Origin: an uncultured Tenacibaculum sp.
GTDB taxonomy: Bacteria; Bacteroidota; Bacteroidia; Flavobacteriales; Flavobacteriaceae
Direction: 5' to 3'
Assembly: GCA_947496185.1 (NCBI GenBank)
Contig: CANMCD010000011.1
Coordinates: 90,352 to 154,351, forward strand
DNA: 64,000 bases
Both the position numbers and the translations under genes were made by a program. The stretch's first letter is position 1; each line of letters begins with the position of its first letter. Below the pieces are notes generated by a model. That model did not search any database and had not been told where the DNA came from. It worked only from the letters and a program-made list of their open reading frames with translations. This document shows, piece after piece, positions 27,001 to 33,543 of the stretch.

Positions 27001-27641
27001 ATGTCAGTGTATCCTATACAGATGGAAACTTTAGTATGTCTGCTGGTTTTGGCGCTACTTATTTTGGTGCTGCTCATGGAACAGGGCATAAAGGCTGGGA
27101 ATATCGAACTTCGTACGCCATCGGCTATAGTGATGGAGACTTTACAATGTCGGTATATACAACTTATTTTAATAGTGGTGAGACTTCTCAACAAATAGGA
27201 GGATTGTCTTTAGGTCATGGCGAATGGAATATTCGTTATGAAAATGACTTTATTGAAAACCCCCTTAAAGGTATTGGAAAATATCTTTCGGATGATCACG
27301 ATCGATTTAGAACAGCAGCGCTTCAATTAAGTTATAAAAATTATAGTATTAATGTTAAGTTTTTTACAGGTGAACCTGATAGGAATAATGTGATTCAAAA
27401 TGGGATAGCTAAACATGGAGTATATAATAATCCTGAAGCTGATAAATATAGACTAGGAAGTATATCTCTTGGTTATAAAGGGTATCAAATAGCGCATCAT
27501 AATGAAAAAATAAGACATTTAGGTCAGAACAAAATTGTCCACGATAATGTCGGTGCACCATGGTTTAGGAGGCTTCCAGGTAGTTTTCCTGCACAGACCT
27601 ATTTTCAGTACCAATCCTATAACCCTTATACACTTTGGTAA
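21063..27641 (+). CDS. Giant SpvB/FG-GAP/RHS-repeat protein with toxin-23-like C-terminus
   Basis: A 2192-residue secreted protein. Order: signal peptide (MKKTVYLGVLWLLLSIH); SpvB/TcB-like N-terminal domain (about 60-250, with ISYSSQASNGLAGWGWNVSG); five FG-GAP-type calcium-loop repeats of the form D.NGDG.TDV near residues 376, 500, 606, 656 and 727; a long YD/RHS repeat shell (about 1000-1750, many EYD, YDAFGK, YDVFGNP units); an RHS-associated core (about 1810-1870: GHEHFVDVALIHMNGRMYD, GRFLSPDNYIQ, NRYGYVWNNPLKYTD) and a variable tail (1873-2192). The tail has a Gly/Ala membrane-like helix, then a strand-rich domain with IRYENDF and HDRFRTAALQLSY, which resembles polymorphic toxin type 23. 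The core ends DQSGE instead of DPxG. No immunity gene follows; the next gene is convergent dnaX. Confidence 0.9.
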   Translation: MKKTVYLGVLWLLLSIHTNTQSQTAIRGRKVLKQFLETTEIRTSSREVELELSLPSGGKVLDGGVDVPNRPVNTSTEVGSTSGKLSVSLTGAATYAIPVIIPPGIKDVVPKIGISYSSQASNGLAGWGWNVSGLSTISRIPAIKYYDKKNNGVDFKDDRFAIDGQRLLLKSGKYGADKAVYQTENYSNVKIISYGTSPYGSNYGPSYFIVYYPNGARAWYGNAGGSRSRLEWAIYKWQDSQGNFIEYNYQQDNGLLSINTIGYGTKSGTASLNKIHFTYQTRKRPEIVFVGGHKFERTNLLNSIQVKVGNSQYRKYVIKHATTSLGYQNVSSVTEYNAKNKSMTPIYFDYERSTPGFQKRKEVSIAPGFDYKTGHLITGEFTGDGRTDVVVYKKNDKKNIYLYYNLYNDRSYGYRIKTDNFSDIFASKILSKEGKLLAKQGITLVDDISTSKETKASIRFRTFTKETRGSVVQYEKIWKTAKYQTDLCGIKVYKNIPKKYVTGDFNGDGLTDVLAIQLPYTLKSNCRRKYQDFPGHRRHAARRSSGRTLHREIDDREFIHGCQCNETKVNRHNSRVDFIDLKRTKTTNFTNLSGHLNPAVGPKDKVLVADHDGDGRQDVYHFKEGKLYIYTINDNNKLIKIHQESDTTIKLDNPILLGDYNGDGKTDFMTAVAEKFSRWKMFISKGKSFHKETTVLPFAFNKDKLGSKTKVVSGVSIKKPYYEYRYVPQDVNGDGKTDVILHRVVAPYSSYDKSVEYVTVYKNHNTNTRNVVGNIREISIGRGIPIHGGIPKTVGSIGFSFETHFVKRNGGVNKFGRPIFLEQNRTNGNLEYAYISVNHIYAYEFTKDSRNDTSLRSVTNNGVKTTIQYERMGGGQSSSRSAYSNDASQSYPYTNINYAYSYRLVKKLTEEASGLQRTQDFKYHGAVSHVDLGYQGFLRTSRTNWYGDGVGTLWTVSKHDPTKKNVIVEQWTGTSSGASSLYITKTTNTYKTNLASNKMFSNMLIKSVHHDRHTRATTTKTYEYDRYNNLLEELQVYQGGSSKTKLTYSNNPNANDQHYYVGRITKKINTSIIGGNSFIEEEQYVYKNNLLTQNKVKGTGTSWKIETFAHDTYGNITKKTLSSSGVSPRTEKFEYDTSGRFIKTSIDVEGLKTTFTYDVFGNPLTTTNPFGQKTTFTHDGWNRLKSEKNFLGKMTSYKYTRLTGGGVKKYTDYPQGADIFKDYNALGWIVKSGILGLKNKWTYKSFKFDAGGRKIAESEPYFSKASQWNTTAYDNFGRIIAKTSFNGLVANIQYNGLTTTVNEGTKTVKTTKDAGGNIIKLVDNGGTINYTYHGNGVMKSANYGGHIVHTEIDGWGRKKKLTDPSAGTYTYKHNNFGELLTETAPKGTTSYTYDAFGKMLTKSVKGDNTDIQLQYAYNTTTKLITSIKGKNNRTNENYSYTYQYDLYKRPRITKEQNGKAYFEHSISRDRYGRVIAETYVSKNKANVSSKVSVKKIYDTHSGVLSEIRDAQTNTSLWTINEVNDRGQSKKVTLGNGMVKNKTYNSQGFLTKILDQISGKSPKTALHVDYSFDVKRGNLLKRKNHHFSWNEEFSYDALDRLTNIAGSINRNQTYDTRGRISNNSTLGAYKYATKTSYRLQEIDVNTEGSLYYQNAPMQSVTYNAFKKTVNIVAEDKGKVNFEYSILQNRSHSYYGGKNDDKLKRRYQKHYSAISPVEIEEDAKGNTKIITYIGGDAYSAPVVYIQQTAKGTSSGYHYLHRDYLNSILAISDSKGKILEQRQFGAWGEVDRFKRNQSEINFKYDTSLLNRGYTGHEHFVDVALIHMNGRMYDAKLGRFLSPDNYIQEPFSTQSFNRYGYVWNNPLKYTDQSGEFFWVAVAYAAAVGATIGAVSYVINAAITGNWNWGDFGKAILGGAISGAITGAIAPGAVLMNAVNVGFGASVAMGVVAGFLPGFDIQVGDFNFRLSPAIAFGKAYGVGANVSVSYTDGNFSMSAGFGATYFGAAHGTGHKGWEYRTSYAIGYSDGDFTMSVYTTYFNSGETSQQIGGLSLGHGEWNIRYENDFIENPLKGIGKYLSDDHDRFRTAALQLSYKNYSINVKFFTGEPDRNNVIQNGIAKHGVYNNPEADKYRLGSISLGYKGYQIAHHNEKIRHLGQNKIVHDNVGAPWFRRLPGSFPAQTYFQYQSYNPYTLW

Positions 27642-27663
27642 TGTACTTTAGATAATAATTTTT

Positions 27664-27702
27664 GTGCCCGGCAGTATATGTAATTGTCGGGTACTTTTTT
27701 AT
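27664..27702 (+). terminator. Terminator of the RHS unit
   Basis: GTGCCCGGCA (27664-27673) pairs with TGTCGGGTAC (27685-27694), with one mismatch and one wobble position, followed by CTTTTTTA. It lies 22 bp after the RHS stop codon. Confidence 0.8.
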
Positions 27703-27748
27703 TCATCAATGGTATTAAAGGAAGTCTCGATTTTTATTATAGAAAACC

Positions 27749-29452
27749 TTACTGTATATCGAGACCAAAAGTCTTTTTTAATTGCTCAATCAATGGGTTT
27801 TTCTCTTTAAGTTTTTCGTACTTTTCTTGAGGGGTATAAGCAAACTTTTTTTCAACTGTGGCATTAACAATTACCTTAATTTGAATACCATAATTATTTA
27901 ATTTTTCTCTTAGAAATTTAAGAAGTTTAGGTCTTCCTTTTTCTAATTGACTTTTCATTAAATCATTTGGTAAGGAAAAAACTATATTGAAGTTTTCCTC
28001 TAATATAGGAGTACTCGAAGCAATAATTGCAGCAATACTCCGTTCCCCCATATCTTGTAATTTAAAATAGTATTTTTTCCAAGCGTCTTTAAGCTCTTCT
28101 TCATTGAAAGGAGTTCTGGGGTGGTTGTCAAAGTTTTCATCTTCTGTAATTTCTTTAAATTCTTTCTTTTGATGAATGCTCTTTAAGGATAAAGCTGAGG
28201 TTCTACGCGGTAAATTTTTGCGTAAAGGTTTTTCACTAATGCTTTGTGGCGTTTTTATCGTTGTACCATCAGTTTTGGCTTGATTTTGTGTAACAGTTTT
28301 TTGTTTAGAAACTTCTTTTATCTTTTTTGTAGGTATTAAAGCCGTGAAAAAAGTTGCAGGAATTATGTAGTTGTTAGATTTTTTTTTTGCTCCATCAAAA
28401 GTGATAGAGGCGATTTGCATTAAAGTAAGTTCCACCAGTAATCGTTGGTTTTTACTACCTCTATATTTTAAGTCACATTCATTGGCTTTGTCAATAGCAG
28501 GTACCAGAAACTGCATGGACGCTCTCTGTGCTTGATCTAGGTATTTCTTTTTAGTGTTATCACCAACTTCTAATAGCGTAATAGTTTGTGAATCTTTAGC
28601 AACAAGTAGGTCTCTGAAGTGACTTGCTAAACCACTAATAAAATGATGCCCTTCAAACCCTTTAGACAAGACTGTATTGTACGCCATTAATACTTCGGGT
28701 ATTTTATTTTCTAATAATAAATCAGTTATTTGAAAATATACATCATAATCCAACACGTTTAAGTTTTGAGTAACAGCTTCTCGTGTTAAATTATTTCCAG
28801 AAAAACTAACTACTCTGTCAAAAATAGAAAGTGCATCTCTCATAGCACCATCAGCTTTTTGAGCAATAATATGCAGTGCATCATCATCTGCAGTTATATT
28901 TTCTTTTTCACAAATGGTTTTTAGATATTCCTTGGCATCTAAAACTGTAATTCTTCTAAAATCAAAAATTTGACATCGTGATAAGATTGTCGGAATGATT
29001 TTGTGCTTTTCTGTAGTTGCTAAGATAAAAATGGCATGTGCAGGAGGTTCTTCCAAAGTTTTCAAAAAAGCATTAAATGCTGCTTGTGACAACATATGAA
29101 CCTCATCAATGATGTAAACTTTGTATTTACCCGTTTGCGGAGGAATTCTAACTTGATCTGTTAAACTTCTAATATCATCTACAGAATTGTTTGAAGCAGC
29201 ATCCAGTTCGAAAATATTAAAAGCAAAATCTTCATCAGAAGTATCCGAGGTACTTTCTTGATTAATTCTTTTGGCAAGAATACGAGCACAAGAAGTTTTT
29301 CCTACACCTCTTGGTCCTGTAAATAGCAAAGCTTGAGCCAGATGGTTGTTTTTGATTGCATTCTCTAAAGTATTGGTTATAGCTCTTTGCCCTACAACAT
29401 CTTCAAAATTTTGAGGGCGATACTTTCGTGCTGATACAATAAAATGCTCCAT
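27749..29452 (-). CDS. dnaX: DNA polymerase III subunit gamma/tau
   Basis: Clamp-loader ATPase that loads the beta clamp and tethers the polymerase. The N-terminus MEHFIVSARKYRPQNFEDVVGQ is diagnostic; Walker A GPRGVGKTSC lies near residue 47, Walker B IIDEVHMLS near 117, followed by sensor-1 ATTEKHKIIPTILSRCQ. The zinc-binding cysteines that usually follow Walker A are missing: RINQESTSDTSDEDF leads straight to IFELDAASNNSVDDIR. I believe this loss is general in Bacteroidota. Lysine-rich low-complexity linker at about 365-430, then a tau-type C-terminal domain. Convergent with the RHS unit, divergent from the AlkB-like gene. Confidence 0.95.
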   Translation of the reverse strand: MEHFIVSARKYRPQNFEDVVGQRAITNTLENAIKNNHLAQALLFTGPRGVGKTSCARILAKRINQESTSDTSDEDFAFNIFELDAASNNSVDDIRSLTDQVRIPPQTGKYKVYIIDEVHMLSQAAFNAFLKTLEEPPAHAIFILATTEKHKIIPTILSRCQIFDFRRITVLDAKEYLKTICEKENITADDDALHIIAQKADGAMRDALSIFDRVVSFSGNNLTREAVTQNLNVLDYDVYFQITDLLLENKIPEVLMAYNTVLSKGFEGHHFISGLASHFRDLLVAKDSQTITLLEVGDNTKKKYLDQAQRASMQFLVPAIDKANECDLKYRGSKNQRLLVELTLMQIASITFDGAKKKSNNYIIPATFFTALIPTKKIKEVSKQKTVTQNQAKTDGTTIKTPQSISEKPLRKNLPRRTSALSLKSIHQKKEFKEITEDENFDNHPRTPFNEEELKDAWKKYYFKLQDMGERSIAAIIASSTPILEENFNIVFSLPNDLMKSQLEKGRPKLLKFLREKLNNYGIQIKVIVNATVEKKFAYTPQEKYEKLKEKNPLIEQLKKTFGLDIQ

Positions 29453-29548
29453 TTAGTTCCTTAACGATTTACTTGAACAAATGTAAACAACCCAAATACA
29501 AATCACAAACAAAAAGTAAGGTTGGAGCCAAAAGTTGTAAACATTGTT

Positions 29549-29556
29549 TACTTTTG
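29549..29556 (+). promoter_or_regulatory. -7 box of the AlkB-like gene (TACTTTTG)
   Basis: TACTTTTG lies 10 bp before ATG 29567, predicting a leader of only a few nt. A second ATG at 29573 is also possible. Confidence 0.6.
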
Positions 29557-29566
29557 AATAAAGAGT

Positions 29567-30184
29567 ATGTCTATGGACTTGTTTTCACAATTTGAAGATG
29601 CCCCAAAAAACTTATTACCTAAAAATGGGACGGTTTTATATTACGGTGTTGTTATTCCAAAAATAGAAGCAAATGTATTTTACAACTACTTGTTGAATGA
29701 AATTTTATGGAAAAATGATGAAGCTGTCATTTTTGGTAAAAGAATACAAACAAAACGTAAAGTGGCTTGGTATGGTGAGAAGCCTTTTGAATATTCTTAT
29801 TCAAATACAACGAAGGTAGCGCTGCCCTTTACAAAAGAGCTTTTAGCATTAAAAGAAATTGTCGAAAAGAAAACACTTGAGACCTATAATTCATGTCTTC
29901 TGAATCTTTATCATGACGGATCTGAAGGTATGGCTTGGCATGCCGATGGAGAAAAAGATTTAAAAGAAAATGGCGCTATTGCTTCATTAAGCTTTGGAGC
30001 TGAACGAAAATTTGCTTTTAAACATCAAGTCACCAAAGAAGGGGTAAATATTATTTTAACGCATGGTTCTTTATTAGTTATGAAAGACGAAACACAAAAA
30101 TTTTGGTGGCATAGATTACCTCCAACAAAAAAAATACTGCGCCCTCGTATAAATTTAACATTTAGAACAATTGTTGTTGATTAG
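29567..30184 (+). CDS. AlkB-like 2-oxoglutarate/Fe(II) dioxygenase
   Basis: A 205-residue member of the AlkB family, enzymes that remove alkyl groups from nucleic-acid bases by oxidation. The iron ligands are visible as HxD in MAWHADGE (about residue 125) and the distal His in WWHRLPPTK (about 185); the 2-oxoglutarate-binding Arg lies in PRINLTFR near the C-terminus. The strand YNSCLLNLYHDGSEGM before the HxD is also typical, resembling ALKBH2/3-type sequences. It is transcribed away from dnaX across a 114-bp gap with its own promoter. A DNA or RNA repair role is inferred from the family. Confidence 0.92.
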   Translation: MSMDLFSQFEDAPKNLLPKNGTVLYYGVVIPKIEANVFYNYLLNEILWKNDEAVIFGKRIQTKRKVAWYGEKPFEYSYSNTTKVALPFTKELLALKEIVEKKTLETYNSCLLNLYHDGSEGMAWHADGEKDLKENGAIASLSFGAERKFAFKHQVTKEGVNIILTHGSLLVMKDETQKFWWHRLPPTKKILRPRINLTFRTIVVD

Positions 30185-30299
30185 TATTCAATATGTTATT
30201 TTTTGATACTCTTTGTATGTTATTTTTACTGATTTTTTCTTTTTGTGTAGTCTAAATAAGTTAAAATGTTATTTACGTTTTATAACTCAAATTTTATTG

Positions 30300-30307
30300 T
30301 AAATTTG
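30300..30307 (+). promoter_or_regulatory. -7 box of the small-protein/histidine-kinase operon (TAAATTTG)
   Basis: TAAATTTG fits the TAnnTTTG box and lies 33 bp before ATG 30341. The -33 position reads GTTT, not TTTG, so recognition may need an activator. Confidence 0.5.
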
Positions 30308-30340
30308 GATCAAGCGTCAAACCAATAAAGATAAAAATAT

Positions 30341-30844
30341 ATGGAGAAAATAATGCAAAACACCCCAGTTGTTGCAGTTGAAGGGATAGAGTTTCTTTGT
30401 GAAACTTTTGAGCTTCTAAATTATAAAATTCCAACCAAACAAGTAGCAAATGGTCCTCTAGTAAATATTGAGGTTGTAGATGAAACTAACTATATAGTAA
30501 CGATTTTAGCCTTTTTACCAGATGTGGCATTACGTCCTATTCCAGAACAAAGAAGAACAGGTATATCGTTGTTAAATGATAAAATATACCTTACTTATGG
30601 AGGAGTAAAAAAAGTATCATTAGTAGGCGAAAAATTTAAACACAATGAACCTCTTTGCCGTAACTTTTTTATAGAATATGATAGTGATATTAAAGCTGAA
30701 AATTATAATTCATATTATATCAAATTTAAATACCATCTTTTAGCAGGTACTGAAAACGTTGACGGTATTTTGGTTCGTGATCGAAATGATGATCCTGAGA
30801 CTGATCGTGGAACGGTGACAATTCCAGTTAAATCAGGATACTAA
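30341..30844 (+). CDS. Unknown small protein with a DRGTVTIPVKSGY tail
   Basis: A 167-residue protein without signal peptide or membrane helix. The body looks strand-rich (NIEVVDETNYIVTILAFLP, KIYLTYGGVKKVSLVGEKF, YYIKFKYHLLAG). It ends ..DPETDRGTVTIPVKSGY, and almost the same 13 residues end the next protein. First gene of a tight three-gene operon: 2 bp to the next gene, which is followed by a sensor kinase 6 bp later. A second in-frame ATG lies 4 codons in. I do not recognise the family. The shared tail suggests it is a processing, docking or signal sequence, which is inference. Confidence 0.75.
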   Translation: MEKIMQNTPVVAVEGIEFLCETFELLNYKIPTKQVANGPLVNIEVVDETNYIVTILAFLPDVALRPIPEQRRTGISLLNDKIYLTYGGVKKVSLVGEKFKHNEPLCRNFFIEYDSDIKAENYNSYYIKFKYHLLAGTENVDGILVRDRNDDPETDRGTVTIPVKSGY

Positions 30845-30846
30845 AG

Positions 30847-31125
30847 ATGAAATTGAAGAACTATTTCATTTTATCATTTATCAACACTTATTTGGTAGTT
30901 TCACAAATAGCTTTTTTGAACTCAAGTAGTAATTTCTCGTATAATTTTATTTTAAATATCGTTGATACTACTACCAATAGTATGTTTCAAGTTCGAGATA
31001 TTGTTGAGCTTACTATTAATGAAAAGTATATTTATAACAATGTAACACCGTTGATTGTAAAACATAGATCAAATCAGGAAATTGATAGGGGAACATATAC
31101 AATTCCAGTAAAAACAGGATATTAA
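30847..31125 (+). CDS. Unknown exported small protein with a DRGTYTIPVKTGY tail
   Basis: A 92-residue protein with a hydrophobic N-terminus (MKLKNYFILSFINTYLVVSQ) that looks like a signal peptide or anchor, a short strand-rich body, and the ending EIDRGTYTIPVKTGY. Eleven of the last 13 residues equal those of the preceding protein, while the bodies do not align. The second gene of the operon, 2 bp after the first and 6 bp before the histidine kinase. No family recognised. Given its size, export signal and position before a sensor kinase, a ligand or accessory role is conceivable. Confidence 0.7.
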   Translation: MKLKNYFILSFINTYLVVSQIAFLNSSSNFSYNFILNIVDTTTNSMFQVRDIVELTINEKYIYNNVTPLIVKHRSNQEIDRGTYTIPVKTGY

Positions 31126-31131
31126 TCGGGG

Positions 31132-32868
31132 ATGTTAAAATATTTTATGATGTTTTTCCTTTTTATGCATTTTGCATATGCACAAACGCATAAAAAGAAG
31201 ACGGGTATAGATTTTTTATACCATAGTTTAGATTCACTATATAAATCATCGAAAAACAGAGAGTACAACAAACTATTAAAATTTGTAGTACAAAGAAAAC
31301 ATGATTCATGTTATATTAGTTCGGGAAAGTTACTTTTAGAGAATAAACCCCTATTTGAAAAAGACCTACTTAACTATATTCAGGGAACAAGTGCCTTAGG
31401 TAAAAACCTATATAAAAAAGCGTTTAGAAATTTTAAAAATATATCGAACGAGTATGATGAGCTCTTTACATTAAAACTCTTAAAGTTAGGAGAGATTTAC
31501 ATGCTGTTTAAAGATTATGAACAGTCAATTAATTATTTTTTACAATGGGAACAACAGCAAAGTAATACTAGAAGTAAAATTATAGGAAGTAACCAAGAGC
31601 TTAAAGCTGCGTATCACAACCTAGCCTTAAATTATATACATATTAAGAAGTACGATATAGCAAAAGAATATCGTATGAAGGAAATATCGGTAATTGAAAA
31701 AGGAGATATTAAGTCGATAATTATTGCAATAACTGATATAGCAAATACTTATTATAACCAATTTTTAGACAGTGAAGCTATTCCTTTGTTTAAAGAAGCT
31801 TACGAATTAGCAAAATATTTTCCTGATTATGAATTAAAACAGATTACTGCTAAAAACATGGCAGTTGTAAACAAAAATAAAAAAAGATATATAGAAAGTA
31901 TTGAGTATTATGAAGAATGTATACAGTGGAAAGATTCGATTTATGATAGTAATAATATTTGGGAGCTAACAGAGAAAGAAAAAAAAATAGCACTTGATAG
32001 AAAGCAACAACAAATAGCGTTACAAAAAGAAACCTTAAAAAGCCAGCGCATTATTCAAAAATGTTTATTAATAGGAGCTTCTGGTTTACTATTTTTTTTA
32101 GGGTTTTTAGGTTATTTTTACACTAAACTAAAAAGGAAAAATAAGCTGATAACGAAACAAAAAGAAGATTTAAATCAAGCAAATAAAACTAAAGATTATT
32201 TGTTTTCTGTTGTTTCACATGATTTAAGATCTCCCATTGAAACTATAAAGTCTCAGCATATACACCTTAAAAAGTATATACAGGAAAATGATATAACAAA
32301 AGTTAACAGTATAGCGGATTCTGCGATAGCTGTAACGGATAGTACTACACATATACTCAATAATGTACTACATTGGTCTTTAGAGCAAAGTAATCAGTTA
32401 ATGTTTAATATTAATGAATACCCTTTGCAACCATTGATGGAACAAGTGCTACATGACTATACAAGTTTGATTGAAGTAAAGGGACTTACAATTCAGCGAG
32501 ATCTACAAAACGAAATTATTAAAATAGATAAAGAGTCTTTAAAGATAATTTTGAGAAACCTATTGGATAATGCCATGAAATATATGGGGGGAGAAGGTGA
32601 AATATTCATACAGACTGGTGTATATTCGGAAAATTTAGCGTTTATAACCGTTGAAGATACAGGATTGGGTATCGCAAAAGAGAAACTTGAAAAAATTAAT
32701 AATTTAAGGAATTTAACTATAGATAAAATAGATAGATCTAAGGGAGTAGGATTGGGGTTATTACTATGCCAAACATTGGTTAAAAAAAATAAAGGAAGTA
32801 TATTTTTTGAAAGTGTCTTGGGTAAGGGAACAAAAATTACAATTTTATTAGCTAGAGTTAAAGAATAA
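31132..32868 (+). CDS. TPR-containing sensor histidine kinase
   Basis: A 578-residue kinase: signal peptide (MLKYFMMFFLFMHFAYAQ), a periplasmic helical region with tetratricopeptide-like repeats (about 60-285, for example AAYHNLALNYIHIKKYDIA), one membrane helix (CLLIGASGLLFFLGFLGYFY, about 305-325), a coiled-coil linker, HisKA with the phospho-acceptor in VVSHDLRSPIETIK (about residue 362), and HATPase with N box NLLDNAMKYM (about 475), DTGLGIAKEKL and KGVGLGLLLC. No response regulator is adjacent, so it is an orphan kinase. It ends the operon with the two tail-sharing small proteins, which are the obvious candidates for its stimulus or partners. Confidence 0.9.
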   Translation: MLKYFMMFFLFMHFAYAQTHKKKTGIDFLYHSLDSLYKSSKNREYNKLLKFVVQRKHDSCYISSGKLLLENKPLFEKDLLNYIQGTSALGKNLYKKAFRNFKNISNEYDELFTLKLLKLGEIYMLFKDYEQSINYFLQWEQQQSNTRSKIIGSNQELKAAYHNLALNYIHIKKYDIAKEYRMKEISVIEKGDIKSIIIAITDIANTYYNQFLDSEAIPLFKEAYELAKYFPDYELKQITAKNMAVVNKNKKRYIESIEYYEECIQWKDSIYDSNNIWELTEKEKKIALDRKQQQIALQKETLKSQRIIQKCLLIGASGLLFFLGFLGYFYTKLKRKNKLITKQKEDLNQANKTKDYLFSVVSHDLRSPIETIKSQHIHLKKYIQENDITKVNSIADSAIAVTDSTTHILNNVLHWSLEQSNQLMFNINEYPLQPLMEQVLHDYTSLIEVKGLTIQRDLQNEIIKIDKESLKIILRNLLDNAMKYMGGEGEIFIQTGVYSENLAFITVEDTGLGIAKEKLEKINNLRNLTIDKIDRSKGVGLGLLLCQTLVKKNKGSIFFESVLGKGTKITILLARVKE

Positions 32869-32874
32869 CTTTGG

Positions 32875-33420
32875 TTACAAGGAAAGTGTTCTTGTTATTT
32901 GATCATAGACAAAACAATAGTACTCATGATATTGAGGTAATAAAAGATTTTCGTAATTTTTAGTTTGCGTTAAACATTCAAGATCGAATAGTTTCAGTGC
33001 ATCAACTTCAGTTTCTTGACGAGCTAACGTTGTTATTGGAACGGTTAATTCTGTAATAAATACATGATGAAATTCATTGTCGATAATTCCGTTGGGGTGT
33101 TTTATCTGATGTTTTCTAGTACCAATTTTAATAAGATTTTTAGGAAAGATAGTAAAGTTAATTTCTTCTTTCACTTCCCTTAAGGCTGCTCTAGTAATAT
33201 TTTCACCGGCTGCAACATGACCCGCGACAGAAATGTCCCACAACCCAGGAAAAACTTTCTTAGTAGCGGCTCTTTTTTGGAGTAAAATTTTATTATTATC
33301 AGTGTAAATCCAGATATGAACTGTTGGATGAAAGTATCCATGTTTGTGAGCAACGGACTTTAAACAAGTTTTTCCTGTATAGTTGCCATTTTCATCAACT
33401 ATGTCAATTAATTCATCCAT
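32875..33420 (-). CDS. NUDIX hydrolase (isopentenyl-diphosphate isomerase-like subgroup)
   Basis: A 181-residue NUDIX enzyme. The box reads GHVAAGENITRAALREVKEEI (about residues 66-86), with REVKEE carrying the metal-binding glutamates. The N-terminus (DIVDENGNYTGK..KSVAHKHGYFHPTVHIWIY) and FPGLWDISVAGH are shared with the YfcD/IDI-like group of NUDIX proteins. Substrate unknown: nucleotide-diphosphate or dihydroneopterin-type compounds are possible, and a true isomerase is less likely because the usual isomerase cysteine motif is absent. Convergent with the kinase operon, with only 6 bp between the stops. Confidence 0.88.
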   Translation of the reverse strand: MDELIDIVDENGNYTGKTCLKSVAHKHGYFHPTVHIWIYTDNNKILLQKRAATKKVFPGLWDISVAGHVAAGENITRAALREVKEEINFTIFPKNLIKIGTRKHQIKHPNGIIDNEFHHVFITELTVPITTLARQETEVDALKLFDLECLTQTKNYENLLLPQYHEYYCFVYDQITRTLSL

Positions 33421-33477
33421 ATTATATAAAGATAACTAGAGGCTAAAGGTTGATTTTAAAAACCTGATAAAAAGGCG

Positions 33478-33538
33478 AGCCATTAGTATATCTATTTAAC
33501 GTATTGTTATAGTATATAACTAATGGCTTTTTTTTATT
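33478..33538 (-). terminator. Stem-loop after the M42 peptidase gene
   Basis: AGCCATTAGT (33478-33487) pairs with ACTAATGGCT (33529-33538) across a 41-nt AT-rich loop. T-runs flank both sides (TTTTTTTT on plus, CGCCTTTTT on minus). It directly follows the M42 stop and precedes the NUDIX gene. Confidence 0.6.
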
Positions 33539-33543
33539 AAAGT

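Noticed and set aside
31132-32868. Hybrid two-component protein with a receiver domain.
   Set aside because: The protein ends right after the ATPase domain; no receiver Asp motif is present.
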